7,684 nt of DNA from Conexibacter sp. GTDB taxonomy: Bacteria > Actinomycetota > Thermoleophilia > Solirubrobacterales > Solirubrobacteraceae. The position numbers were made by a program, and so were the translations under genes. The notes under the pieces were generated by a model, which worked only from the letters and a program-made list of their open reading frames with translations, was not told the origin of the DNA and did not search any database. Shown here piece after piece: positions 1-6,055 of the stretch; within the stretch, counting starts at the first letter, position 1; each line of letters starts with the position of its first letter. Where the stretch lies: positions 1 through 7,684 of the forward strand of contig JAOPZD010000386.1 in the NCBI GenBank assembly GCA_025964295.1. The letters run 5' to 3'.

Positions 1-25
1 GCCCGACGGCGGCGAGCGCGCTCAC
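1..25 (-). CDS. Possible start of a fourth oxidase-operon gene (partial, cut by window edge)
   Basis: On the minus strand a GTG at 25-23 overlaps the TGA stop (24-22) of the small membrane protein in the same GTGA arrangement seen at the two junctions upstream. Only eight codons (V-S-A-L-A-A-V-G) are visible, so no family can be assigned. The call rests on the repeated overlap pattern. In many oxidase operons subunit III (ctaE) or an assembly factor would follow ctaD, but nothing visible here identifies it. Confidence 0.4.
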
Positions 26-237
26 CGCCGATCGCCCGCCTGCTCGAGCATGCGCCGCGCCGCGCGCCGCTCCCGGATCAGCCCGCCGGCGCCGAGCACG
101 ACGATGCCGACGCCCGGCCACAGCAGCGCCTGGCCGATCACCGCGCCGACGAGCGCCAGCGTCAGCCCGAAGGCCACCGCGACGGCGGCGACGCTGCTGC
201 GCGGGAGCACCTCGATGCGCGGCTCGCGCCCGCTCAC
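22..237 (-). CDS. Small two-helix membrane protein in the oxidase operon (71 aa)
   Basis: I do not recognise a family for this 71-residue protein. It has a short polar N-terminus (about residues 1-15), a hydrophobic stretch at about 16-35, a second at about 37-54 broken by W40-P41, and a basic tail (RERRAARR, residues 55-62). This predicts a helical hairpin in the membrane, with the tail inside by the positive-inside rule. The GTG start at 237-235 overlaps the ctaD stop codon by 4 bp (GTGA), and no Shine-Dalgarno sequence precedes it, so translation is probably coupled to ctaD. Its position suggests a small accessory subunit or assembly factor of this oxidase. It is far shorter than the four-helix actinobacterial subunit IV (CtaF), so I do not assign that name. 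A longer frame reads through this region, but its upstream part is out of frame with ctaD and antisense-like. Confidence 0.7.
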   Translation of the reverse strand: MSGREPRIEVLPRSSVAAVAVAFGLTLALVGAVIGQALLWPGVGIVVLGAGGLIRERRAARRMLEQAGDRR

Positions 238-1820
238 GCCGGCACCAGCGGTCGGCGGTCCGCCGCGTCCTCGAGCGCCTCGCGGGCGTCGGCCAGCGGC
301 GCGTAGGACCGCACCGGCGGCAGCGGCGCGTCGAAGTTCCACCGCGACGGCGGGCTGGCCGCCGCCCACTCCAGCGAGCAGCCCGTCCCCCAGGGGTCGG
401 CGCCCGCGTCGGGCCGGCGCAGGAACGATCCCGCGACGGCGACCAGGAACACCAGGATCGAGAAGGCCACCAGGAACGACCCGACCGTCGAGAGCACGTT
501 GAGGCCCTGCCACCCCGTGCCCTTCGGGTAGTCCGGCAGGCGCCGCGCCATCCCGTCGTAGCCCAGCGCGAACTGCGGCAGGAACGTCAGGTTGGTCCCG
601 ATCGCCATCAGCCAGAAGTGCGCCCGGCCCAGCCCCTCGCCCAGGCGGCGCCCGGTGAGCTTGGGCCACCACAGGTACACGCCGGCGAAGAGCGCGAAGA
701 CGCTGCCGGCGAACAGGGTGTAGTGGAAGTGCGCGACCACGATGTAGGAGTCGGTCGCGTGGAAGTCCAGCGTCGGCGACGCGACGAAGATCCCGCTCAG
801 GCCGCCGAGCAGGAACTGCACCAGGAAGCCGACGACGAACAGCATCGACGTCGTCAGCCGGATCGACCCGCGCCACATCGTGGCGATGATGTCGAAGTAC
901 TCGATCCCCGCCGGGACGATCAGCGCGGTCGAGGTCAGCGCGAACAGCTCCACGGGCACGGCGCCCGTCGTGTACATGTGGTGCGCCCAGGCCGAGAGCG
1001 ACAGCGCGGTGAAGCCCAGCAGCGCCGGGACGAACGCGCGGTAGCCGAAGAAGCGCCGGCCGGAGAAGACCGACGCGGCCTCCGCGGCCATCCCGACGAA
1101 CGGGAAGAACATCACGTACACCGCCGGGTGCCCGTAGAACCAGAACAGGTTCTGATAGCTGACGGGCCCGAGGATCGACGCGCCGTGGCGGTCGAACAGC
1201 AGCAGCGCCATCGCGACGACCAGCGACGGGAACGAGAAGATCACCAGCAGCGAGGTCGCGAATGCCGTCCAGGTGAAGACGGGCATCCGCAGCATCGTCA
1301 TCCCGGGCGCGCGGCGGCGCAGGATCGTCAGCAGCAGGCACCAGCCCAGGACGATCGACCCGGCCGTCGCCAGGATCACCCCGCAGATCCACAGGTCCAT
1401 GCCCGGCCCCGGCGTCGACGGCGTGTCCGACAGCGGGTCGAAGGCGTACCACCCGGCGCTGCCCGCCCCTTCGCGCGTCAGCCAGCCCGACCACATGACG
1501 AGGCCCGCCAGCGCGATCAGCCACGACGCGCCCAGCGCCCAGCGCGGGCCCGAGATCGACGCCGCGCCCACCTGCAGCGGGACCAGGTACACGCAGAACG
1601 CCAGGGCGATGGGGATGACGACGAGGAAGATCATCGTCGAGCCGTGCAGGGTGAAGAGCTCGTCGTAGCCCTGGTGGGAGACGATCTGCAGCCCGGGCTC
1701 GGCCAGCTCGGAGCGCATCAGCAGGGCCAGCACCCCGCCGGCGAGGAAGAACAGCAGCGCGGTCAGCGCCATCCGCACGCCGATGACCTTGTGGTCGGCC
1801 GAGGCCAGGGCGCCGATCAT
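234..1820 (-). CDS. ctaD: Cytochrome c oxidase subunit I (haem-copper oxidase, CtaD-like), with altered proton-channel residues
   Basis: This is the 528-aa catalytic subunit of a membrane haem-copper oxygen reductase, of usual length and with about 12 hydrophobic helices. Redox ligands are complete: H59 (haem a, helix II, HGSTMIF), H231 and Y235 (CuB and the cross-linked tyrosine, GHPAVY), H280-H281 (CuB, WAHHMYTTG), H364 (haem a3) and H366 (haem a) in AHFHY, and R426-R427 near the haem propionates. The channel positions are unusual against textbook A-type enzymes (Paracoccus numbering). D124 aligns with S90, E278 with A233, T351 with A304 and K354 with E307. Y229, two residues before H231, resembles the tyrosine of A2-type YSHP enzymes. 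The ATG at 1820-1818 overlaps the ctaC stop as ATGA, which fixes the start. The N-terminus (ADHKVIG) matches the family. Haem type cannot be read from sequence. Proton pumping is uncertain and oxygen reduction is likely. Confidence 0.95.
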   Translation of the reverse strand: MIGALASADHKVIGVRMALTALLFFLAGGVLALLMRSELAEPGLQIVSHQGYDELFTLHGSTMIFLVVIPIALAFCVYLVPLQVGAASISGPRWALGASWLIALAGLVMWSGWLTREGAGSAGWYAFDPLSDTPSTPGPGMDLWICGVILATAGSIVLGWCLLLTILRRRAPGMTMLRMPVFTWTAFATSLLVIFSFPSLVVAMALLLFDRHGASILGPVSYQNLFWFYGHPAVYVMFFPFVGMAAEAASVFSGRRFFGYRAFVPALLGFTALSLSAWAHHMYTTGAVPVELFALTSTALIVPAGIEYFDIIATMWRGSIRLTTSMLFVVGFLVQFLLGGLSGIFVASPTLDFHATDSYIVVAHFHYTLFAGSVFALFAGVYLWWPKLTGRRLGEGLGRAHFWLMAIGTNLTFLPQFALGYDGMARRLPDYPKGTGWQGLNVLSTVGSFLVAFSILVFLVAVAGSFLRRPDAGADPWGTGCSLEWAAASPPSRWNFDAPLPPVRSYAPLADAREALEDAADRRPLVPA

Positions 1821-2497
1821 GCCCCGCTCGTCCCGGCCGCGCCCTGCCGCGCCGCCAGCCACTCCCGGAACGCCGCCGGCGCCTTGACCGCGACGCGGAA
1901 GCGCATCTGCTCGTGGTACTGGCCGCAGAACTCCGAGCACCGGTCGTCGCGGTAGTCGATGCCGGGATCGAAGACCAGGTCGAACACGTTGGCCCGGCCC
2001 GGGATCGCGTCGTACTTGAACCGCGCCGCGGGGATCCAGAACGCGTGCACGACGTCCAGCGACGTCAGCCGGAAGCGCACCGGCTGCCCGGCGGGCACGA
2101 CGAGCGTCGGCAGCCGCCGCGGCCCGTCGCCCTGCTCCACCACCCCGCCGGGGTAGGTGAAGCGCCAGTTCCACTTCGCCGCGACCACGCCGATGGTCAG
2201 GCCGGCGCTCCCCGCGCGCGGCGCCGGCGCGGCGTGGGCGACGACGCCGTCGACGCGGTGCAGCACGGTGAAGCTGCGCCACAGCAGGAACGCGGCGATC
2301 AGCCCGAGGCCGATGGCGTAGGCCAGCTCGAGCCGCGGAGCGCTCGCCCGCCGCGACGGTGCCCGGCCGGCCCGTGCCCGATCGCGCACCAGGATGAGCG
2401 CGAGCGCCAGGACCACGACGGCGAACACGCCCGCCGCAACCGGAACGTAGAGGTCGAAGAGGCCGGAGAACGCGCTCCGGGTGTCCGCGCCGCGCAC
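1817..2497 (-). CDS. ctaC: Cytochrome c oxidase subunit II (CuA-binding, CtaC-like)
   Basis: This 226-aa protein receives electrons from cytochrome c at its CuA centre and passes them to subunit I. Two N-terminal membrane helices lie at about residues 15-37 and 57-74, and a cupredoxin domain on the outer face follows from about residue 98. All six CuA ligands are visible: H151 (VVHAFW), then C187, E189, C191, H195 and M198 in the CSEFCGQYHEQM block. Residues KWNWRFTYP (108-116) match the aromatic electron-entry loop. There is no CxxCH motif, so it is not a caa3-type fusion and needs a separate cytochrome c. There is no lipobox. The start is GTG at 2497-2495: an in-frame TAA lies only three codons upstream, so no earlier in-frame start exists. 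The Shine-Dalgarno match is poor, suggesting a very short leader. First gene of the operon ctaC-ctaD-small protein. Confidence 0.95.
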   Translation of the reverse strand: MRGADTRSAFSGLFDLYVPVAAGVFAVVVLALALILVRDRARAGRAPSRRASAPRLELAYAIGLGLIAAFLLWRSFTVLHRVDGVVAHAAPAPRAGSAGLTIGVVAAKWNWRFTYPGGVVEQGDGPRRLPTLVVPAGQPVRFRLTSLDVVHAFWIPAARFKYDAIPGRANVFDLVFDPGIDYRDDRCSEFCGQYHEQMRFRVAVKAPAAFREWLAARQGAAGTSGA

Positions 2498-2506
2498 GTC
2501 CGCGCA

Positions 2507-2532
2507 TTACCCGCGAACCCCTTCGCCGAGAC
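2507..2532 (-). promoter_or_regulatory. Weak candidate stress-sigma (SigB/SigF-like) promoter for ctaC
   Basis: Read on the minus strand, GTCT (2532-2529) is followed after 16 bases by GGGTAA (2512-2507), nine bases before the ctaC GTG. Actinobacterial SigB/SigF/SigH-group promoters are typically GTTT-N14-16-GGGTAT, so each half has one mismatch. The spacing would give an almost leaderless transcript, which agrees with the missing Shine-Dalgarno. Short degenerate matches arise by chance in GC-rich DNA. Confidence 0.22.
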
Positions 2533-2669
2533 GTGGCGCGGCGGCGGTCAGGCGGGCTGAGCCGCGCGAGCGCACGCGCGCCCCTTGGGGAATGCCGCGG
2601 CGACCGAGCGGGAAGACGACCCTCGCACGGCGACGACGGGCGCCGGCCGACAGCCAACATCTCACCTTT

Positions 2670-2675
2670 GGAGGT
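2670..2675 (+). promoter_or_regulatory. Shine-Dalgarno sequence for the MpsC-family gene
   Basis: GGAGGT lies 10 bases before the ATG at 2686. It is the best ribosome-binding site in the window and fixes that start, excluding the in-frame extension upstream to 2533. Confidence 0.85.
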
Positions 2676-2685
2676 CTCCCTCGAC

Positions 2686-3117
2686 ATGACGACGAGCGAC
2701 ACCCTCGACGCCGCGACCGAGCGCCAGGCCAGCGGCGACGGCAACGTCCTGATGGCGATCAGCAACGAGATGGTGCGGCTCTACAAGCAGCAGTTCGGCC
2801 GCGGCCCGACGACGGTCAGGACGCTGTGGACCGGAGGTGACGTCATCACGGTGATCCTCGAGAGCACCCTCACGCCGGCCGAGCGCAACCTCGTCCGGCT
2901 CGGCGAGCACGAGCGCCTGCGCGAGACGCGGCTCTACTTCCAGTACGCCTCGGTGCGCGAGTTCTGCGAGCCCATCGAGCGGCTCACCGGCCGCAAGGTG
3001 CGGTCCTTCATCAGCGGGACCGACAGCGAGGTCGACGGGCTCTCGGTCGAGACGTTCGTCCTCTGGCCGGCCGACGCCGAGAACCCGCGGTCGCGCATCG
3101 AGCTCAGCGCGCTCTAG
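2686..3117 (+). CDS. MpsC / DUF2294 family protein
   Basis: This 143-aa soluble protein matches my memory of the DUF2294 family (Pfam PF10057), now labelled MpsC after a staphylococcal membrane-potential-generating system. Diagnostic stretches are ISNEMVRLYKQQFGRGP (residues 25-41), TLTPAERNL (61-69) and a segment around residues 73-102 (GEHERLRETRLYFQY followed by EPIERLTGR). The C-terminal strand region includes VRSFISGTD (105-113) and VETFVLWP (121-128). There is no signal peptide or membrane segment, so it is predicted cytoplasmic. The biochemical role is not established for such stand-alone copies, and no MpsA/MpsB-type membrane partner is visible here, so the Mps name is a family label only. 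The gene is divergent from ctaC and convergent with the STAS gene, sharing a CTAG with its stop. A strong Shine-Dalgarno sets the start. Confidence 0.85.
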   Translation: MTTSDTLDAATERQASGDGNVLMAISNEMVRLYKQQFGRGPTTVRTLWTGGDVITVILESTLTPAERNLVRLGEHERLRETRLYFQYASVREFCEPIERLTGRKVRSFISGTDSEVDGLSVETFVLWPADAENPRSRIELSAL

Positions 3118-3422
3118 ACCCAGTCGAAGATCGTCCGGATGCCGGTGAGGTCGAGGATCCGCGCGACCGGCGGCGAGGGATCGGCGAAGCGCACGCGCCG
3201 GCCGTCCTGACGGCCGTGCAGCTGGAGCAGCAGCCGGATGCCCGTCGAGTCCATGAACGTCAGGCCCGAGAGGTCGACGATGACCTCGGGGTGGCCGTCG
3301 ACGTTGGCCTCGAAGGCGCCCAGCGCCTGGTCGACGGTGCCGAGGTCGAGCTCGCCGTGCAGCGCCAGCCGCAGGGCGGCGGGCGTCTGAGCTACGTCGA
3401 TGCGGAAGTCCGTCGCGTCCAT
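3114..3422 (-). CDS. STAS-domain anti-sigma-factor antagonist (RsbV/SpoIIAA-like)
   Basis: This 102-aa protein is a single STAS domain. The order fits the family: an N-terminal strand, HGELDL (22-27), VIVDLSGLTFMDSTG (47-61), then helix GIRLLLQL and the C-terminal DLTGIRTIF (91-99). S59 in the DSTG motif is at the phosphorylation site of SpoIIAA/RsbV proteins. By family knowledge, an RsbW-type kinase phosphorylates this serine and a PP2C phosphatase reverses it. The unphosphorylated form binds the kinase and releases the sigma factor. Both candidate partners lie nearby (3484-6027 and 6037-6447). The ATG at 3422-3420 gives a standard STAS N-terminus, and the Shine-Dalgarno is weak. A TAGAAT hexamer on the minus strand (3457-3452) could be a -10 element, but I find no well-spaced -35. 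The stop overlaps the stop of the convergent mpsC gene. Confidence 0.92.
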   Translation of the reverse strand: MDATDFRIDVAQTPAALRLALHGELDLGTVDQALGAFEANVDGHPEVIVDLSGLTFMDSTGIRLLLQLHGRQDGRRVRFADPSPPVARILDLTGIRTIFDWV

Positions 3423-3468
3423 CCATCCGTCCCGGGCGAGGTGCGCGGTCGATTCTATGGCGCCGGTC

Positions 3469-3474
3469 GGGGAG
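3469..3474 (+). promoter_or_regulatory. Shine-Dalgarno sequence choosing the GTG start of the phosphatase
   Basis: GGGGAG sits nine bases before the GTG at 3484. Competing in-frame ATGs at 3457 and 3400 have poorer spacing (GAGGT at 3438-3442 is 14 bases from 3457) or lie inside the divergent STAS gene, so the GTG is preferred. Confidence 0.6.
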
Positions 3475-3483
3475 AATGGTCAG

Positions 3484-6027
3484 GTGGCCGACCGCATCAC
3501 CCGAGCCGACGCGGCGCAGGAGCGCGCGGTCCTCTGGATCGCGGCGGCGCTGGTCGCCGCGGTGTGGGCGGCGGACGTGCTGACCGACCGCACCGTGGTG
3601 CTCGTCGGGCTGCTGATCACCGCGCCGCTGCTGTGCGGCCTGGCGGCCGGCCCGCGGGCGACGGCCGCCGTCGGCGCCTGCGTGACCGCGATCGCCGCGT
3701 CATCGCTCGCGTGGAACGACACGTGGGGCACGTGGGCCTACTGGGTGCCGCTGACCGTCGTGACCCTGGGCTCGGGCTTCGCCGTGGTCATGGCGATCTT
3801 CCGCCGGCGCCTGGCCGACGACGCGCGGCGCATGCGAGTGCTCGCCGAGGTCGCCCAGATCGCCCACGAGGACCGCTCCCCCAAGGCGGTCGCCGACGCC
3901 GTCACGGCCCTGCTGGCGTCCCAGCTGGTCGACTTCGCGCTGATCGACGTCGCCCTCGAGGACGGCGGGATCCACCGCCTGGCCGGGGCGCTGGACGGCG
4001 ACCCCGAGGTGCTCGCGGCGTTCATGGCCCGTCCGGCGTCGGCGGCCGGCGTGGCGGGCGCCGCGGCGACGACGATCGGACCGGCGCGGACGCAGCACCT
4101 CGCGGCGATCGACGACGAGACCCGCCGGCGCATGGCCCACGACGAGCAGGACCTCGCGCTGCTGCGCCGCCTGGCTCTGCAGTCGGCCCTCATCCTGCCG
4201 CTCGTCGCGCGCGAGCGGGCCATCGGCGCGCTGACCCTGGGCACGCGGGCGCCGAGTCGCCCGATCGCCGCCGCGGGCGACGTCGCCTACGCCGAGGTGC
4301 TGGCGGGCCGCGTCGCGCTGGCCATGGACAACGCGCTGCTGGCCCAGGAGCTGACCAGGACCGAGCGCGAGCTGCAGGCGATCCTCTCCACGGTCGACGC
4401 CGCGGTGACCGTGCGCGACCGCCATGGGCGGATGGTCTACGCCAACCAGGCGGCCGCCGACCTGCTCCGCGTGCCCGACGCGCAGACGCTGCGCCACCAG
4501 CCGCCCGGGGCGCTGATGGCGCGCTTCGACGTCTACACCGAGGACGGCGACCCCGTGGCGCTCGGCGATCTGCCGGGGACCCGCCTGCTCGCGGGCGACG
4601 CCGCCGACCCGGAGCCGGTCATCGTCCGCAACGTCGTGCGCGCGACCGGCGAGGAGCGCTGGCTGCTCAACAAGGCCACCGCGGTCCGGGGCCCTGATGG
4701 CCAGGTGCTGATGGCGGTCAACCTGACCGAGGACATCACCGAGACCAAGCGCAACGAGGTCGCCCAGCGGCTGCTGGCCGAGACCGCCCGCGCCGCCGCG
4801 CAGGCGTCCGATCTCGAGACCACGCTGCAGGCCATCGCTGCCGCCGCGGTGCCGGGGCTGGCCGACTGGGCCGGCGTCGACCTGCTCGACCCGCGCGGAC
4901 GCATCGCGCCGGTGGCCATCGCCCATCGCGACCCGGCCAAGGTCCGGCTCGGGTGGGAGCTGCGCACGCGCTGGCCGACCGCGCTGGACGCCCCGGGCGG
5001 CATCGGCGACGTGCTCCGCACCGCCGAGCCGCTGCTGCTGGGCGAGATCGACGACGAGATGCTGGTGGCCGCCGCGCGGGACGCCGAGCACCTGACGATC
5101 CTGCGGACGGTCGGGCTGACCTCGACGATGATCGTGCCGATCCCGTCGGGCAGCCGGATCCTGGGCACGATGAGCTTCGTGTCCTCGACGTCGCGGCGCT
5201 TCGACGAGCGCGACCTGCAGCTGGCCGTCGACCTGGGCCGCCAGGCCGGGATCTTCATCAACAACGCCCAGCTGCACGACGCGCAGACCCACATCGCCAC
5301 CACGCTGCAGGCGGGCCTGCTGCCCCAGTCGCTGCCCGCCATCCGCGGGTGGCAGGTCCAGGTCGCCTACCGGGCGGCGGGGGCGGCCAACGACGTCGGC
5401 GGCGACTTCTACGACGTCGTGCGCTTCGCCGGCGGCTGGGCGGCGATCATCGGCGACGTCGTCGGCAAGGGCGCCGAGGCGGCCGTCCTCACCGCGCTGG
5501 CCCGCCACACGCTCGCGGCCATCATCGAGTCCACGGGCGATCCCGCCCAGGCCCTGCGGGTGCTCAACCGGCGCCTGCGCGACCGCGGCACCGAGTACGA
5601 CAACCTCTGCACGATCGGCATCGTCCTGGCGACCGACGACGGCCGCGTGAGCGTCATGTCGGCCGGCCACCCGCTGCCGGTGCTGCTGCACGACGGCGAG
5701 TGCGCGACGGTCGGGACGATCAGCCCGATGCTCGGCGTGCTCGACGACCTCGACGTCCGCATCGGCGACGTCGCGCTGGTGCCCGGCGACCGGCTCGTGC
5801 TCCACACCGACGGGGTGCTGGACGCCGTCGGGCGCGACGAGCGCTTCGGCGAGGAGCGCGTGCTGGCCGCCGTCCGGAGCCTCGGAGCGGATGCCGGCCT
5901 CGATGTCGCCGCGCGCCTGCTGGAGGCCGTCGACGCGTTCGCCGCCGCGGGCGAGCAGAGCGACGACATCGCGATCATCGGCCTGACGTGGACCGGCGTG
6001 ACCGCCGACGAGGCGGCGGCGGTCTGA
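3484..6027 (+). CDS. Membrane-anchored GAF-PAS-GAF-SpoIIE (PP2C-type) serine phosphatase, RsbU-like
   Basis: This 847-aa sensor phosphatase probably acts on a phosphorylated STAS antagonist such as the neighbouring 3114-3422 product. Domains in order: four predicted membrane helices within residues 15-107; a GAF domain at about 117-286; a PAS domain at about 296-420 (DRHGRMVYANQAAADLL at 312-328); a second GAF at about 438-596; and a C-terminal SpoIIE/PP2C domain at about 620-836. Phosphatase motifs are intact: VGGDFYDV with D641, GDVVGKG with D658, SAGHPLPVLL (726-735), TDGVLDA with D776, and SDDIAII with D827/D828. These acidic residues coordinate the catalytic Mn/Mg ions in the family. There is no histidine kinase or STAS domain in the chain. 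The input ligand is unknown; a GAF or PAS cofactor cannot be read from sequence. The gene is divergent from the antagonist (61-bp gap) and ends nine bases from the convergent kinase. The start is GTG by Shine-Dalgarno; ATG 3457 would add nine residues. Confidence 0.93.
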   Translation: MADRITRADAAQERAVLWIAAALVAAVWAADVLTDRTVVLVGLLITAPLLCGLAAGPRATAAVGACVTAIAASSLAWNDTWGTWAYWVPLTVVTLGSGFAVVMAIFRRRLADDARRMRVLAEVAQIAHEDRSPKAVADAVTALLASQLVDFALIDVALEDGGIHRLAGALDGDPEVLAAFMARPASAAGVAGAAATTIGPARTQHLAAIDDETRRRMAHDEQDLALLRRLALQSALILPLVARERAIGALTLGTRAPSRPIAAAGDVAYAEVLAGRVALAMDNALLAQELTRTERELQAILSTVDAAVTVRDRHGRMVYANQAAADLLRVPDAQTLRHQPPGALMARFDVYTEDGDPVALGDLPGTRLLAGDAADPEPVIVRNVVRATGEERWLLNKATAVRGPDGQVLMAVNLTEDITETKRNEVAQRLLAETARAAAQASDLETTLQAIAAAAVPGLADWAGVDLLDPRGRIAPVAIAHRDPAKVRLGWELRTRWPTALDAPGGIGDVLRTAEPLLLGEIDDEMLVAAARDAEHLTILRTVGLTSTMIVPIPSGSRILGTMSFVSSTSRRFDERDLQLAVDLGRQAGIFINNAQLHDAQTHIATTLQAGLLPQSLPAIRGWQVQVAYRAAGAANDVGGDFYDVVRFAGGWAAIIGDVVGKGAEAAVLTALARHTLAAIIESTGDPAQALRVLNRRLRDRGTEYDNLCTIGIVLATDDGRVSVMSAGHPLPVLLHDGECATVGTISPMLGVLDDLDVRIGDVALVPGDRLVLHTDGVLDAVGRDERFGEERVLAAVRSLGADAGLDVAARLLEAVDAFAAAGEQSDDIAIIGLTWTGVTADEAAAV

Positions 6028-6055
6028 CCGCGGCCCTCAGTCGGCCGCGAAGACC
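6021..6055. terminator. Candidate bidirectional terminator hairpin between the phosphatase and kinase genes
   Basis: An interrupted inverted repeat is visible. The outer arms are GGTCT (6021-6025) and AGACC (6051-6055), and the inner arms are CGCGGCC (6029-6035) and GGCCGCG (6043-6049). The inner loop is 7 bases (CTCAGTC), with a small GAC/A internal bulge. It covers both stop codons of the convergent genes and folds equally on either transcript. It lacks a U-tract, which is common in high-GC actinobacteria. Confidence 0.6.

Larger units (their letters stand above)
2498..2685. promoter_or_regulatory. Divergent spacer between the oxidase operon and mpsC
   Basis: This 188-bp gap separates the divergent starts of ctaC and the MpsC-family gene, so it must hold promoters for both or carry transcription into them from elsewhere. 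It is rich in alternating GC (for example around 2561-2582). I see no clear housekeeping -35/-10 pair toward mpsC and no convincing operator. Two short elements within it are listed separately. Confidence 0.6.

Noticed and set aside
618..1955. Long plus-strand open frame (445 codons) antisense to ctaD and ctaC
   Set aside because: Its product is a low-complexity run of R, Q, E, H and P typical of GC-rich antisense frames, while the minus strand encodes clear oxidase subunits.
2581..2590. CCCCTTGGGG in the ctaC-mpsC spacer as an operator or hairpin
   Set aside because: The 2-base loop cannot form a stable hairpin and the site has no second copy nearby.
1821..2765. N-terminal extension of ctaD giving an 843-aa protein
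   Set aside because: The extension is the ctaC region read in another frame. The family N-terminus begins at the ATG at 1820.
3100..3114. GAGC...GCTC repeat near the mpsC stop as a terminator
   Set aside because: A 4-bp stem with no run of T is too short to call.
3400..3483. Upstream starts (ATG 3400 or 3457) for the phosphatase
   Set aside because: ATG 3400 lies inside the divergent STAS gene and both have poorer ribosome-binding sites than GTG 3484. ATG 3457 is not fully excluded.
3216..4697. Second plus-strand frame (493 codons) overlapping the STAS and phosphatase genes
   Set aside because: Arginine-, glycine- and proline-rich shadow in an alternative frame. The real genes are conserved families.
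3700..5805. Minus-strand open frame of 701 codons antisense to the phosphatase
   Set aside because: No recognisable domain and skewed composition. The plus frame holds intact GAF, PAS and PP2C motifs.
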